From assembly GCA_040216555.1 (NCBI GenBank), contig JAVJOW010000009.1:186001-250000 (forward strand): a DNA stretch of 64,000 nt. Direction: 5' to 3'. Made by a program: the position numbers and the translations under genes. Shown here piece by piece: positions 45,634-54,227 of the stretch. The notes under the pieces were generated by a model, which was given only the letters and a program-made list of their open reading frames with translations, was not told the DNA's origin and searched no databases. This DNA comes from Arenibacter sp040216555 (lineage in GTDB: Bacteria > Bacteroidota > Bacteroidia > Flavobacteriales > Flavobacteriaceae). Within the stretch, counting starts at the first letter, position 1; every line of letters starts with the position of its first letter.

Positions 45634-47094
45634 TTACCCCAAAATCATACCGGCAATAGTAGCCGAAAGCAAAGAGGCGATAGATCCGCCTAAAACGGCT
45701 TTCATTCCAAATTCCGACAACGTTTTCCTTTGACCGGGCGCCAGGGAACCTATGCCCCCGATCTGAATGCCAATGGATGCAAAATTGGCAAAACCGCATA
45801 ACATATACGTGGCCATTATCACAGATTTGTTATAGGTAAAATGGGTGCTGCTTGCAATATTTTTTAGTTCGGCCAATTGTATATATCCTATAAATTCACT
45901 GGCCGCCAATTTAATGCCCAAAAGCTGCCCCATAAGCATAATATCTACGGAATCCACTCCTATTAGCCACATGAGGGGAGCAAAAATAGTTCCGAGAATG
46001 GCTTCTAGGGAAAAATTCTCGTAAGGTGAATTCAGTGCAATCCATGAATTTAGATCCGTAATATCGCCTGTCCAATTTAAAATGCCATTTATCATGGCAA
46101 TAAAGGCCACAAATACCAGTAGCATGGCGCCAACGTTTACGGCCAATTTCAAGCCTTCGGTAGTTCCATTGGAAATGGAATCCAGAATATTGGAACCAAT
46201 TTTTTCGTTGGAAACATGTACATCGGTGTTGATTGCTTCGGTTTGCGGGTATAAAATTTTGGAGATAACAATGGCTCCTGGAGCTGCCATTACTGATGCT
46301 GCCAAGAGGTGTTTTGCGAACTGCAACCTGAGGATTGGGTCGTCTCCACCTAAAAAACCAATATAGGCAGCTAAAACGGCCCCGGCAACGGTTGCCATAC
46401 CACCGATCATTACTAAAAGCATTTCCGATCGGGTCATTTTTTCCAAATAGGCCTTTATTAATAATGGGGCTTCTGTTTGCCCTAAAAATATATTCCCGGT
46501 TACGCTTAAACTTTCAGCGCCGGAAATCCCCAATGATTTGGTCAGCAACCAAGCCAATGCTTGCACTACCTTTTGGATGATACCCAAATAGAACAGGACC
46601 GATGTCAATGCCGAAAAGAAGATAATGGTAGGCAGCACCTGAAATGCAAAAATAAATCCGAAGGTATCCATGTCCACTACCAGACCTTCAAACAGGAACT
46701 TGCTTCCAGCCCTTGTGAAATCCAGAATACTGACAAAAATTTTCCCTCCAATTTCAAAGATCTTGGAAACAAAGCTGAGGTCGAATCTATATCCAAAGGC
46801 ATTGAATCCTATTTTTTCACCAATTAGAATGCAAATGGCCAAAAGCAGTTGGATAATGAGTCCGATTCCCGCGGTTTTCCAATTAATGGCTTTTTTGTTA
46901 TTGCTAAAGAGATAGGCAATAATAATCAACGATATCATTCCAAGAATTCCTCTCCATAGACTTTGAAATGATGCCCCTTGATTGGCGATGATCTCCGTGG
47001 AATTCTCCGGTAAGTTCGGGTTGCTTATTTCTTGGGCCAGGGATGGAAACGCTATAAAGCAGAAAATAAATAAAACCCAAAGCTTATTTCTCAT
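45634..47094 (-). CDS. Concentrative nucleoside transporter (CNT/NupC family)
   Basis: 486 residues. A possible signal peptide (ends SLAQ) precedes about eleven membrane segments. CNT motifs SVTGNIFLGQTEAPLLIKAYL and LMWLIGVDSVD are conserved. Takes up nucleosides with Na+ or H+. Leftward gene on the same strand as thyA and the bifunctional nuclease gene; the latter's stop is 25 bases from this start. Fits the pyrimidine-salvage theme with cdd. Confidence 0.9.
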   Translation of the reverse strand: MRNKLWVLFIFCFIAFPSLAQEISNPNLPENSTEIIANQGASFQSLWRGILGMISLIIIAYLFSNNKKAINWKTAGIGLIIQLLLAICILIGEKIGFNAFGYRFDLSFVSKIFEIGGKIFVSILDFTRAGSKFLFEGLVVDMDTFGFIFAFQVLPTIIFFSALTSVLFYLGIIQKVVQALAWLLTKSLGISGAESLSVTGNIFLGQTEAPLLIKAYLEKMTRSEMLLVMIGGMATVAGAVLAAYIGFLGGDDPILRLQFAKHLLAASVMAAPGAIVISKILYPQTEAINTDVHVSNEKIGSNILDSISNGTTEGLKLAVNVGAMLLVFVAFIAMINGILNWTGDITDLNSWIALNSPYENFSLEAILGTIFAPLMWLIGVDSVDIMLMGQLLGIKLAASEFIGYIQLAELKNIASSTHFTYNKSVIMATYMLCGFANFASIGIQIGGIGSLAPGQRKTLSEFGMKAVLGGSIASLLSATIAGMILG

Positions 47095-47118
47095 CCAGTA
47101 ATCTTATTTATTCCTAAA

Positions 47119-47748
47119 CTATTTGCGTTTGGAGATTTCGTCCCTGAGTTTTGCTGCCTTTTCATAGTCTTCGCTGGCAACGGCCTTGTCCAGCTCGGCA
47201 TATAATTCCTCGGTACTGAGTTCTTTGTAACCTTCGGAAGCGCCTGGATTTATTTCTACCGTTTCTCCTTCCTGAAGAATTTCATCGACCATAATGCTAT
47301 CGTCAGAATCTTCCTTGTCCTTCTCTTTTGAAGAAAATTTAAGGAATATACCAGCTTTGTCCAATATGGTCTTGTAGGTGAAAATAGGGGCATTGAACCT
47401 TAGGGCCAGGGCAATGGCATCACTGGTCCTGGCATCTATGATTTCCTCTATTTTATCACGTTCGCAAATAATACTGGAATAGAAAACCCCATCAACCAAT
47501 TTGTGGATGATTACTTGTTTGATTACGATATCGAAGCGATCGGCAAAATTTTTAAAAAGATCATGGGTCAGGGGTCTTGGAGGTTTAATTTCCTTCTCCA
47601 GGGCAATAGCTATGGACTGGGCTTCAAACGCTCCTATAACTATAGGTAGTTTGCGGTCACCATCAACTTCATTCAATATAAGGGCATATGCGCCATTTTG
47701 CGTTTGGCTATAGGAAATCCCCTTTATTTTTAATCTAACTAAACTCAT
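47119..47748 (-). CDS. Bifunctional nuclease family protein with UVR motif
   Basis: 209 residues. BFN/DUF151 domain (about 5-135) with VIGAFEAQSIAIAL, DIVIKQVIIHKL, ARTSDAIALALRFNAPIF, then an acidic linker, then a C-terminal UvrB/C-type motif (YEKAAKLRDEI). The BFN family shows RNase/DNase activity in plants; in bacteria the role is unclear. Followed by the nucleoside transporter gene, perhaps linking nucleic-acid turnover to uptake. Confidence 0.88.
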   Translation of the reverse strand: MSLVRLKIKGISYSQTQNGAYALILNEVDGDRKLPIVIGAFEAQSIAIALEKEIKPPRPLTHDLFKNFADRFDIVIKQVIIHKLVDGVFYSSIICERDKIEEIIDARTSDAIALALRFNAPIFTYKTILDKAGIFLKFSSKEKDKEDSDDSIMVDEILQEGETVEINPGASEGYKELSTEELYAELDKAVASEDYEKAAKLRDEISKRK

Positions 47749-47762
47749 AGAAATTTATCAAC

Positions 47763-47812
47763 TAAAAAAGGCTGTTCAAAATACAGGACAGGCCAAGTAT
47801 GTTTGAGCAGCC
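47763..47812 (-). terminator. Terminator of the etfB-etfA operon
   Basis: Minus-strand stem of 11 bp with one C-A mismatch (47802-47812 with 47770-47780; core GGCTG/CAGCC plus TCAAA/TTTGA), 21-base loop and T6 tail, 27 bases after the etfA stop. Confidence 0.7.
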
Positions 47813-47838
47813 CTTTAAGGGGCACAATTTAACAAAAA

Positions 47839-48807
47839 TTAAGCGTTTTGCGCCTTAAATTCCTTTAATTTTTCTATTAGCTTGGGTACCACTTCAAAAG
47901 CATCGCCAACTATGCCATAGTCGGCAGCTTTGAAAAACGGGGCTTCCGGGTCTGTATTGATCACTACTTTTACCTTGGAGGAGCTAACTCCTGCCAAATG
48001 TTGAATTGCCCCTGAGATGCCTATGGCTATGTATAGATTACTGGCTACAGGTTTTCCAGTTTGTCCAACGTGCTCTCCATGAGGTCTCCAGCCAAGATCG
48101 GAGACAGGTTTGGAGCAAGCTGTTGCCGCTCCCAATACTTCTGCCAATTCCTCTATCATTCCCCAGTTTTCAGGTCCTTTTAGTCCGCGTCCTCCAGAAA
48201 CTACAATATCGGCATCGGCAATGGTGGCTTTCCCTATTACCTTATCTATTTCTATAGATTTGGTGGTAAAGGAATCGTCCCCAAGGCTGGGTTCAAAACT
48301 CTCAACCGTGTTAGTGGTTTTGTTTTCCGCACTCCCGTAAGCATTATTGGAAACGCCAACAATTTTAATTTCAGAATTAATTTCGGTTATGGCAAAACCC
48401 TTATTGCTAAAGACCGTTCTTTTTACCTTGAACGGGCTGGTACTTTCCGGTGCCGATACTACATTGGGAACATAGCCTGCCTTTAATTGTGCAGTTAATA
48501 TTGGCGCTAGGAATTTAGTATCTGCACTGGAACTAAGAATAATGACTTTGGCCTTTTCCTTTTCTGCAGCTTGGCCAATTACTTGGGCAAACGCCTTAGC
48601 GTTAAAGGTTTTTAGTTGGTCATTGGAAACATTCAAGACTTTGGAAATTCCAAAGTCGCCCAGTTCTTCAGCCTTACTGGCATTTATGGAAATAGCCGTA
48701 GCCGTAGTTCCCAATTGCCTTGCTACCTCATGGGCATAGGAGGCAACCTCGTGGGCATTCTTTTTAAATTTCCCGTTTTCGGATTCTGTATATACTAAAA
48801 CTGACAT
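47839..48807 (-). CDS. etfA: Electron-transfer flavoprotein alpha subunit
   Basis: 322 residues. FAD-binding C-terminal half: VVSGGRGLKGPENWGMIEELA, VSDLGWRPHGEHVGQTGKPVASNLYIAIGISGAIQHLAG region (residues about 200-290) and VINTDPEAPFF. N-terminal half is the AANH-like ETF domain. With EtfB it carries electrons from acyl-CoA dehydrogenases to the quinone pool. It is 127 bases after etfB on the same strand, and a terminator follows. Confidence 0.96.
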   Translation of the reverse strand: MSVLVYTESENGKFKKNAHEVASYAHEVARQLGTTATAISINASKAEELGDFGISKVLNVSNDQLKTFNAKAFAQVIGQAAEKEKAKVIILSSSADTKFLAPILTAQLKAGYVPNVVSAPESTSPFKVKRTVFSNKGFAITEINSEIKIVGVSNNAYGSAENKTTNTVESFEPSLGDDSFTTKSIEIDKVIGKATIADADIVVSGGRGLKGPENWGMIEELAEVLGAATACSKPVSDLGWRPHGEHVGQTGKPVASNLYIAIGISGAIQHLAGVSSSKVKVVINTDPEAPFFKAADYGIVGDAFEVVPKLIEKLKEFKAQNA

Positions 48808-48934
48808 AGAGTTAATGTTTTTTAATTAGTGCCATGTTCCAAAAATATATGGTGATTGGCGCTATAAATTATTTTCTTTTAGATGGTTAAAAACATTGCT
48901 TATTTAAATTGATTTCCTAAAGCAAATAGCTTTT

Positions 48935-49681
48935 TTAGATAACCTTCGCCTCATTGTGCAATAAATTGATCAATTCGTCAATATTATCGGCATCCACCAA
49001 TGTAACCTTGCCTTTTGGCGCTGGTTTTTCAAACTTAACATCGGCTGTTACGCTATTGGACGAAGTGGGTTCAACTACATTTAATTTCTTCTGGCGCGCC
49101 ATCATAATTCCCCTCATGTTCGGAATTCTTAGGTCGCTTTCCGCCACAAGTCCTTTTTGTCCCCCGATTACCAATGGCAATGTGGTTGCTATTTTTTCCT
49201 TTCCACCATCGATTTCCCTTGTAGCAGTGGCATTGTTGCCGTCAATTTCCAAACTTATACAGGTGTTAACGAAGTTCATGCCCAATAAAGTTGCTAAAAT
49301 TCCAGGGACCATGCCACCATTGTAATCAATGGATTCCCGCCCGGCGATTACTAGGTCATATTCTCCGTTTTTAGCAATTTCAGCTAACTGCTCGGCCACA
49401 AAAAAGCCATCTGTGGGAACTGCGTTTACACGTATTGCTTCATCGGCACCAATGGCGAGCGCTTTTCTAATGGTCGGTTCGGTGCTGGCCTCGCCAACGG
49501 TCGCTACATGTATAGTGGCGCCTTGTTTTTCTTTGAACCACATGGCACGTGTCAGGCCAAATTCATCATTGGGGTTAATTACAAATTGAACCCCATTGGT
49601 GTCAAATTTGGTGTCACCGTCCGTGAAGTTTATTTTTGAAGTAGTGTCCGGGACATTACTTAGACATACTAAAATTTTCAT
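48935..49681 (-). CDS. etfB: Electron-transfer flavoprotein beta subunit
   Basis: 248 residues. Carries the AMP site and domain III. Typical start KILVCLSNVPDT, then VQFVINPNDEFGLTRAMWFKE, AGRESIDYNGGMVPGILA, and LVIGGQKGLVAESDLRIPNMRGIM with the recognition-loop region. Operon partner of etfA. A perfect palindrome lies 64 bases upstream of its ATG, shared with divergent pdhB. Confidence 0.96.
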   Translation of the reverse strand: MKILVCLSNVPDTTSKINFTDGDTKFDTNGVQFVINPNDEFGLTRAMWFKEKQGATIHVATVGEASTEPTIRKALAIGADEAIRVNAVPTDGFFVAEQLAEIAKNGEYDLVIAGRESIDYNGGMVPGILATLLGMNFVNTCISLEIDGNNATATREIDGGKEKIATTLPLVIGGQKGLVAESDLRIPNMRGIMMARQKKLNVVEPTSSNSVTADVKFEKPAPKGKVTLVDADNIDELINLLHNEAKVI

Positions 49682-49744
49682 ATATTAATTTTTTGTTGAC
49701 CGTTAATTAAGAAATGGTGGCTAAGATACTCAATATTTTTTTAA

Positions 49745-49766
49745 AATACTATGCATGCATAGTATT
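49745..49766. promoter_or_regulatory. 22-nt perfect palindrome, likely operator
   Basis: Centre ATGCATGCAT, extended on both sides to a 22-base self-complementary sequence without mismatch (49745-49766). It is 64 bases upstream of etfB and about 100 upstream of pdhB, so it can affect both divergent promoters. It lies just upstream of the pdhB -7 element (49818). Confidence 0.6.
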
Positions 49767-49817
49767 ATTTTGAGGTATTTTTAATTATTAACTTCTTAGT
49801 TTTGATATATTATTTCC

Positions 49818-49825
49818 TACTTTTG
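49818..49825 (+). promoter_or_regulatory. -7 promoter element for pdhB
   Basis: TACTTTTG, a TAnnTTTG match 42 bases before the ATG; a TTA at 49795-49797 at 20 bases spacing could be a degenerate -33. Confidence 0.5.
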
Positions 49826-49867
49826 CTAGCGCTTTAAGTATTTTAACATAAAGATTCCATTTTAAAG

Positions 49868-50848
49868 ATGAAAACACTACAGTTTAGGGAAGCTATACAG
49901 CAGGCAATGTCCGAGGAGATGAGGAGGGACGAGACTATTTATTTAATGGGTGAAGAGGTTGCTGAATACAATGGGGCCTATAAGGCTTCCAAAGGAATGT
50001 TGGAAGAATTTGGCCCGGAAAGGGTAATAGATACCCCTATATCCGAGCTTGGTTTTTCCGGTATTGGTGTGGGTTCGGCTATGATCGGCAATAGGCCTAT
50101 TATAGAGTTTATGACTTTTAATTTTGCTTTGGTAGGGATTGACCAAATCATCAATAACGCGGCTAAGATCAGGCAAATGTCCGGAGGTCAGTTTAATTGT
50201 CCTATTGTTTTCCGTGGTCCAACTGCCTCTGCAGGTCAATTGGCAGCTACCCATTCGCAAGCTTTTGAAAGTTGGTATGCCAACTGTCCTGGGCTAAAAG
50301 TGGTGGTTCCTTCCAATCCAAAAGATGCCAAGGGCCTCTTAAAATCAGCTATTCGCGATAATGACCCGGTTATATTTATGGAGTCGGAACAAATGTACGG
50401 CGATAAAGGAGAAGTGCCGGAAGGAGATTTTACGATCCCCTTAGGTGTTGCCGATATTAGGAGGGAAGGTACGGATGTCACCATTGTTTCCTTTGGTAAA
50501 ATAATTAAGGAAGCGGATAAAGCAGCCGACGAATTGGCAAAGGAAAATATTAGTGTAGAAATTATTGATTTACGTACGGTTAAGCCATTGGATTACGAAG
50601 CGGTTTTAAAATCGGTAAAGAAAACCAATAGATTGGTTATTTTGGAAGAAGCCTGGCCCTTTGGCAATGTAGCTACTGAGATTACCTATCATGTTCAGTC
50701 CAACGCATTCGATTATCTGGATGCTCCGATCGTAAAGATCAATACGGCCGATACCCCTGCGCCATATTCCCCAGTGCTTTTGGCAGAATGGTTGCCTAAT
50801 CATGAGGATGTGGTAAAGGCGGTAAAGAAAGTATTGTACAAATTATAA
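49868..50848 (+). CDS. pdhB: Pyruvate dehydrogenase E1 component, beta subunit
   Basis: 326 residues. Begins with TLQFREAIQQAMSEEMRRD and shows the beta-subunit ThDP-side motifs EEVAEYNGAYKASKGM, FMTFNFALVGIDQIINNAAK and FRGPTASAGQLAATHSQ. Pairs with the alpha subunit encoded at 2649-3647, about 46 kb away. It stands alone next to the divergent etfB, with which it may share control. Confidence 0.96.
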   Translation: MKTLQFREAIQQAMSEEMRRDETIYLMGEEVAEYNGAYKASKGMLEEFGPERVIDTPISELGFSGIGVGSAMIGNRPIIEFMTFNFALVGIDQIINNAAKIRQMSGGQFNCPIVFRGPTASAGQLAATHSQAFESWYANCPGLKVVVPSNPKDAKGLLKSAIRDNDPVIFMESEQMYGDKGEVPEGDFTIPLGVADIRREGTDVTIVSFGKIIKEADKAADELAKENISVEIIDLRTVKPLDYEAVLKSVKKTNRLVILEEAWPFGNVATEITYHVQSNAFDYLDAPIVKINTADTPAPYSPVLLAEWLPNHEDVVKAVKKVLYKL

Positions 50849-50872
50849 TACAAATCTTAAAATGATGTTATG

Positions 50873-50904
50873 GCTTCGTTGACTTTGGGTTGACGGAGCT
50901 TTTA
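50873..50904 (+). terminator. Weak terminator after pdhB
   Basis: A 7-bp stem (50873-50879 with 50893-50899, GCTTCGT/ACGGAGC, one wobble) and a TTTTATA tail. The loop itself can pair a little. Confidence 0.45.
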
Positions 50905-51017
50905 TATTATAAATCTAATTAAAAGGGTAAGTATGGACTATTGGTTACGTCTATACGCTCGGTTCCTTGCTATAATGGAGAGGTGCTTTTTTATTAGTAG
51001 TCTTTTTAAATAAAAAA

Positions 51018-53513
51018 ATGACAAGAATCCTTTTAATCTTATTTTTATTTATCGTTCAATATGCTGTTTCCCAGACCAAGGTTGGGGGAATTGTAGTGGA
51101 TGAGTCGGGTGAACCCGTTTCATTTGCCAATGTTCTGTTCAAGGATTCTTCAGAAGGTACCATAACCAATGACAATGGTAGGTTTTATATGGAATCCGAG
51201 AATACCTATTCTACTTTATTGGTATCTTTTATTGGATACGAAACCAAGGAAATAACGCTTACCGCTAGGGTTACCTATAACATGAATGTTGTACTCACTG
51301 AGTCCAGCGAACAGTTGGATGAGGTAGTGGTTTATTTTGGCAAAACTGATAAAAAAAATAATCCCGCGATAGATATACTCAAAAAAATATGGGCCAAAAA
51401 ACGTAAGAATGGGGTTCATATGTTTAAACAATATCAGTATGACAAGTATGAGAAAGTAGAGTTCGATCTAAATACTATAGATAGTGCCCTTATGAAGAGT
51501 AGGGTTTTTAGGGGGTTGGAATTTGTTTTCAACGATTTGGATACTTCACGGATAACAGGGAAGACCTATTTGCCCATTTTTTTGAACGAAACCTTTTCCA
51601 AGGTTTATGGGAATAATGAGACGGCCGTAGTAAAGGAAGATGTTTTGGGGAGCAAGAATTCCGGCTTCAGCAATAATCAGGCTATAATTGCCTTTATTGC
51701 CGATCTTTATTCCGATTACGATATTTACAATAACTATTTAAAATTTTTCGATAAGAGTTTTACCAGTCCATTGTCCAAGACAGGTGTGGATACCTATAAT
51801 TACGTCTTGGCAGATAGTGCCTTTATAGATAATAAATGGTGTTATAATATTATTTATTATCCGAGAAGAAAGAATGAACTTACGTTTAAAGGGGATTTTT
51901 GGGTGAACGATTCTACCTATGCGGTGAAGAATATAAATTTAGCCGTTACCAAAAGTGCCAATATCAACTGGGTAAAGGAAATTTATATTGAACAGGAGTT
52001 CGATGTAGTCAACGATTCGGTTTTTCTTCTGACCCGGGATTATATGTTATCCGATTTCAGTTTTAATAAAAAGGAAAATTCAAGGGGGGTATATGGCAAG
52101 AGGACTACGGTCTACGGGGATTATAAGTTTGATCAGCCCAAACCCAATGAATTTTATAAGGCCAAAACCGACCCATTTGATCCTTTGGTCTTGAATAAGG
52201 AAGATGACTTTTGGGAAGCCAATAGGTTGGAGTCGTTAAATGCTGATGAAAAAGGGATTTATAAATTATTGGATACCTTAAAGACAGTTCCAAAATTTAA
52301 AAGCTACTATAACATAGTGAGTATCCTGGGATCCGGATATGTGGAAATTGATAAATGGAATTTGGACCTAGGGGATGTTTACAGTATTTTTGGTTATAAT
52401 CAAGCTGAGGGGGTTCGACTAAGGGCAGGGGCCCGGACATATTTTGGACAAAATGATCCGTGGCGATTGCAGGCCTATCTGGCGTATGGGTTTGGAGACG
52501 ATAAGTTTAAATACGGGATATCCGGAAAATGGCTAGTGGACAAGAAATCGAGGTTTATAATTTCAGGTGGTAAAAGAAGGGATATAGAACAATTGGGGAT
52601 TAGCCTTACATCCACCACGGATGTCCTGGGAAGAAGTATAGCCTCCTCTTCGGTGTTTACCGTTGGTTCCAATGACCGACTTACCAATATTGATCTTAGC
52701 ACTTTTAATCTGGAGCTGGAACCTGTCACCAATTTTAGGATAGGAATAGGTGGGTCTTATAGGTCGCTTAGTTCTGCCCTGCCCAATGCCTTTAGCCTGG
52801 ATTATATAGATCCTACCGTGCCTTCAGGGATATCTTCGGAAATTAATCAATTTGATCTTACTACTATTCTTATATATACTCCGGGAAAGAAAACTATTGG
52901 AAACGGAGTGGAAAGGCGCGATGTCAACGATAATTACAGCACCTTGTTTTTGTCCTATACCAATGGAGTTAAAAACTTCTTGGATAGTGATTTCGATTAT
53001 AAAAAAGTTCAGTTCAGTTATACACAGCCTTGGCAGGTGGGTGGTCTTGGCAGGTTACTAAGTACTGTTGAGACAGGGAAGACTTTTGGAGAGGTTCCAC
53101 TGGGATTGCTTAACGCCATTCCTGGAAATCAAACATTTTTCTCTGTTTACAATACTTTCTCGAATCTCGATTTTTATGAATTTGTTACCGATACTTATGT
53201 TTCGGCACATTTGGAACATAATTTTAATGGAAGGTTTTTTTCCAGGATTCCCTTTATGAGAAAATGGAACCTAAGGGAAATAATAGGACTAAGAGGAGTG
53301 TGGGGAGAACTTTCGGATGAAAACAGAGCCTTGAGTGCTCCGGCAAATATTCCTTTAATAGCTCCAAAGGATAAGATATATTGGGAGTATTCGGTAGGAG
53401 TAGGGAATATTTTAAAGATTTTAAGGATAGATTTTAACTTTAGGGGAAATTATTTGGAAAACCCTGGGGCAAGGTCTTTTGGGGTAACTGGGTCTTTCGG
53501 ATTTCACTTCTGA
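51018..53513 (+). CDS. DUF5686 / carboxypeptidase-regulatory-like domain barrel protein
   Basis: 831 residues. Signal peptide (cut near VSQ19), then one carboxypeptidase regulatory-like domain (about 22-105: KVGGIVVDESGEPVSFANVLF, EGTITNDNGRF) and a long DUF5686 region ending in outer-membrane-barrel strands; the terminal residue is Phe. DUF5686 proteins are TonB-independent outer-membrane proteins found widely in Bacteroidota, role unknown. Single gene with wide spacing on both sides. Confidence 0.88.
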   Translation: MTRILLILFLFIVQYAVSQTKVGGIVVDESGEPVSFANVLFKDSSEGTITNDNGRFYMESENTYSTLLVSFIGYETKEITLTARVTYNMNVVLTESSEQLDEVVVYFGKTDKKNNPAIDILKKIWAKKRKNGVHMFKQYQYDKYEKVEFDLNTIDSALMKSRVFRGLEFVFNDLDTSRITGKTYLPIFLNETFSKVYGNNETAVVKEDVLGSKNSGFSNNQAIIAFIADLYSDYDIYNNYLKFFDKSFTSPLSKTGVDTYNYVLADSAFIDNKWCYNIIYYPRRKNELTFKGDFWVNDSTYAVKNINLAVTKSANINWVKEIYIEQEFDVVNDSVFLLTRDYMLSDFSFNKKENSRGVYGKRTTVYGDYKFDQPKPNEFYKAKTDPFDPLVLNKEDDFWEANRLESLNADEKGIYKLLDTLKTVPKFKSYYNIVSILGSGYVEIDKWNLDLGDVYSIFGYNQAEGVRLRAGARTYFGQNDPWRLQAYLAYGFGDDKFKYGISGKWLVDKKSRFIISGGKRRDIEQLGISLTSTTDVLGRSIASSSVFTVGSNDRLTNIDLSTFNLELEPVTNFRIGIGGSYRSLSSALPNAFSLDYIDPTVPSGISSEINQFDLTTILIYTPGKKTIGNGVERRDVNDNYSTLFLSYTNGVKNFLDSDFDYKKVQFSYTQPWQVGGLGRLLSTVETGKTFGEVPLGLLNAIPGNQTFFSVYNTFSNLDFYEFVTDTYVSAHLEHNFNGRFFSRIPFMRKWNLREIIGLRGVWGELSDENRALSAPANIPLIAPKDKIYWEYSVGVGNILKILRIDFNFRGNYLENPGARSFGVTGSFGFHF

Positions 53514-53582
53514 TATACTTTTTTAACCGCTAACTGATATTAATTTGTTACTTTAGAAAATTATAAGATTAAACATAACCAT

Positions 53583-54113
53583 ATGAGCAGTGAAGATATT
53601 ACGTCGTTCGATGTATTGATCGAAATACCAAAGGGCAGTAGGAACAAATATGAATACGATTTTGCCCTAAAGAAGATAAGGTACGATAGGATGATTTTTT
53701 CATCCATGATGTATCCGGCCGACTATGGGTTTGTCCCAGAAACCTTGGCACTGGATGGCGATCCATTGGATGTTCTTGTGTTGGTGACCGAAGCAACATT
53801 TCCCGGTTGTGTAATGGAGGTAAAACCCATAGGCGTATTTCATATGACCGATGAAAAAGGACCCGATGAAAAGGTGATCTGTGTGCCTGTATCCGATCCG
53901 GTCTGGAATAAGATCAATGATCTAAACGAATTGAATCCTCATTTAATAAAAGAAATTGAACATTTCTTTAAAGTCTACAAGGATCTTGAAAAGAAAAAGG
54001 TTGATGTTGGCGGATGGGGAGAGCAACAGGAAGCTAGAGAAATTGTTGCAAAATGTATACAAAGGTTTAAGGATAGTGACGTTCCAAAACAGGATGTAAG
54101 TATAAAGTATTAA
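53583..54113 (+). CDS. ppa: Inorganic pyrophosphatase
   Basis: 176 residues, family I soluble enzyme. Metal-binding motif LDGDPLDVLVL with the conserved Asp residues, plus IPKGSRNKYEYD and KKKVDVGGWG. Hydrolyses pyrophosphate released by biosynthesis. The next gene is the membrane pyrophosphatase, separated by a terminator and a separate promoter, so the two enzymes are neighbours but may be expressed independently. Confidence 0.97.
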   Translation: MSSEDITSFDVLIEIPKGSRNKYEYDFALKKIRYDRMIFSSMMYPADYGFVPETLALDGDPLDVLVLVTEATFPGCVMEVKPIGVFHMTDEKGPDEKVICVPVSDPVWNKINDLNELNPHLIKEIEHFFKVYKDLEKKKVDVGGWGEQQEAREIVAKCIQRFKDSDVPKQDVSIKY

Positions 54114-54134
54114 TCCTTAATTTTTTAAAAAGTT

Positions 54135-54170
54135 AAAAAGCAATATTGCGGAAGTAATATTGCTTTTTTT
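54135..54170 (+). terminator. Terminator between ppa and hppA
   Basis: 13-bp stem (54135-54147 with 54156-54168; AAAAAGCAATATT/AATATTGCTTTTT), 8-base loop, T8 tract. Confidence 0.92.
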
Positions 54171-54187
54171 ATTCAGCCATATTTTAC

Positions 54188-54195
54188 TACTTTTG
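54188..54195 (+). promoter_or_regulatory. -7 promoter element for hppA
   Basis: TACTTTTG, 32 bases before the hppA ATG; consistent with independent transcription after the preceding terminator. Confidence 0.45.
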
Positions 54196-54227
54196 CCCCT
54201 CAAAATATATAACAAATAATCAAACAA

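Noticed and set aside
45572..45799. 75-codon leftward frame at the nucleoside transporter end
   Set aside because: Out-of-frame overlap with the transporter on the same strand; no motif.
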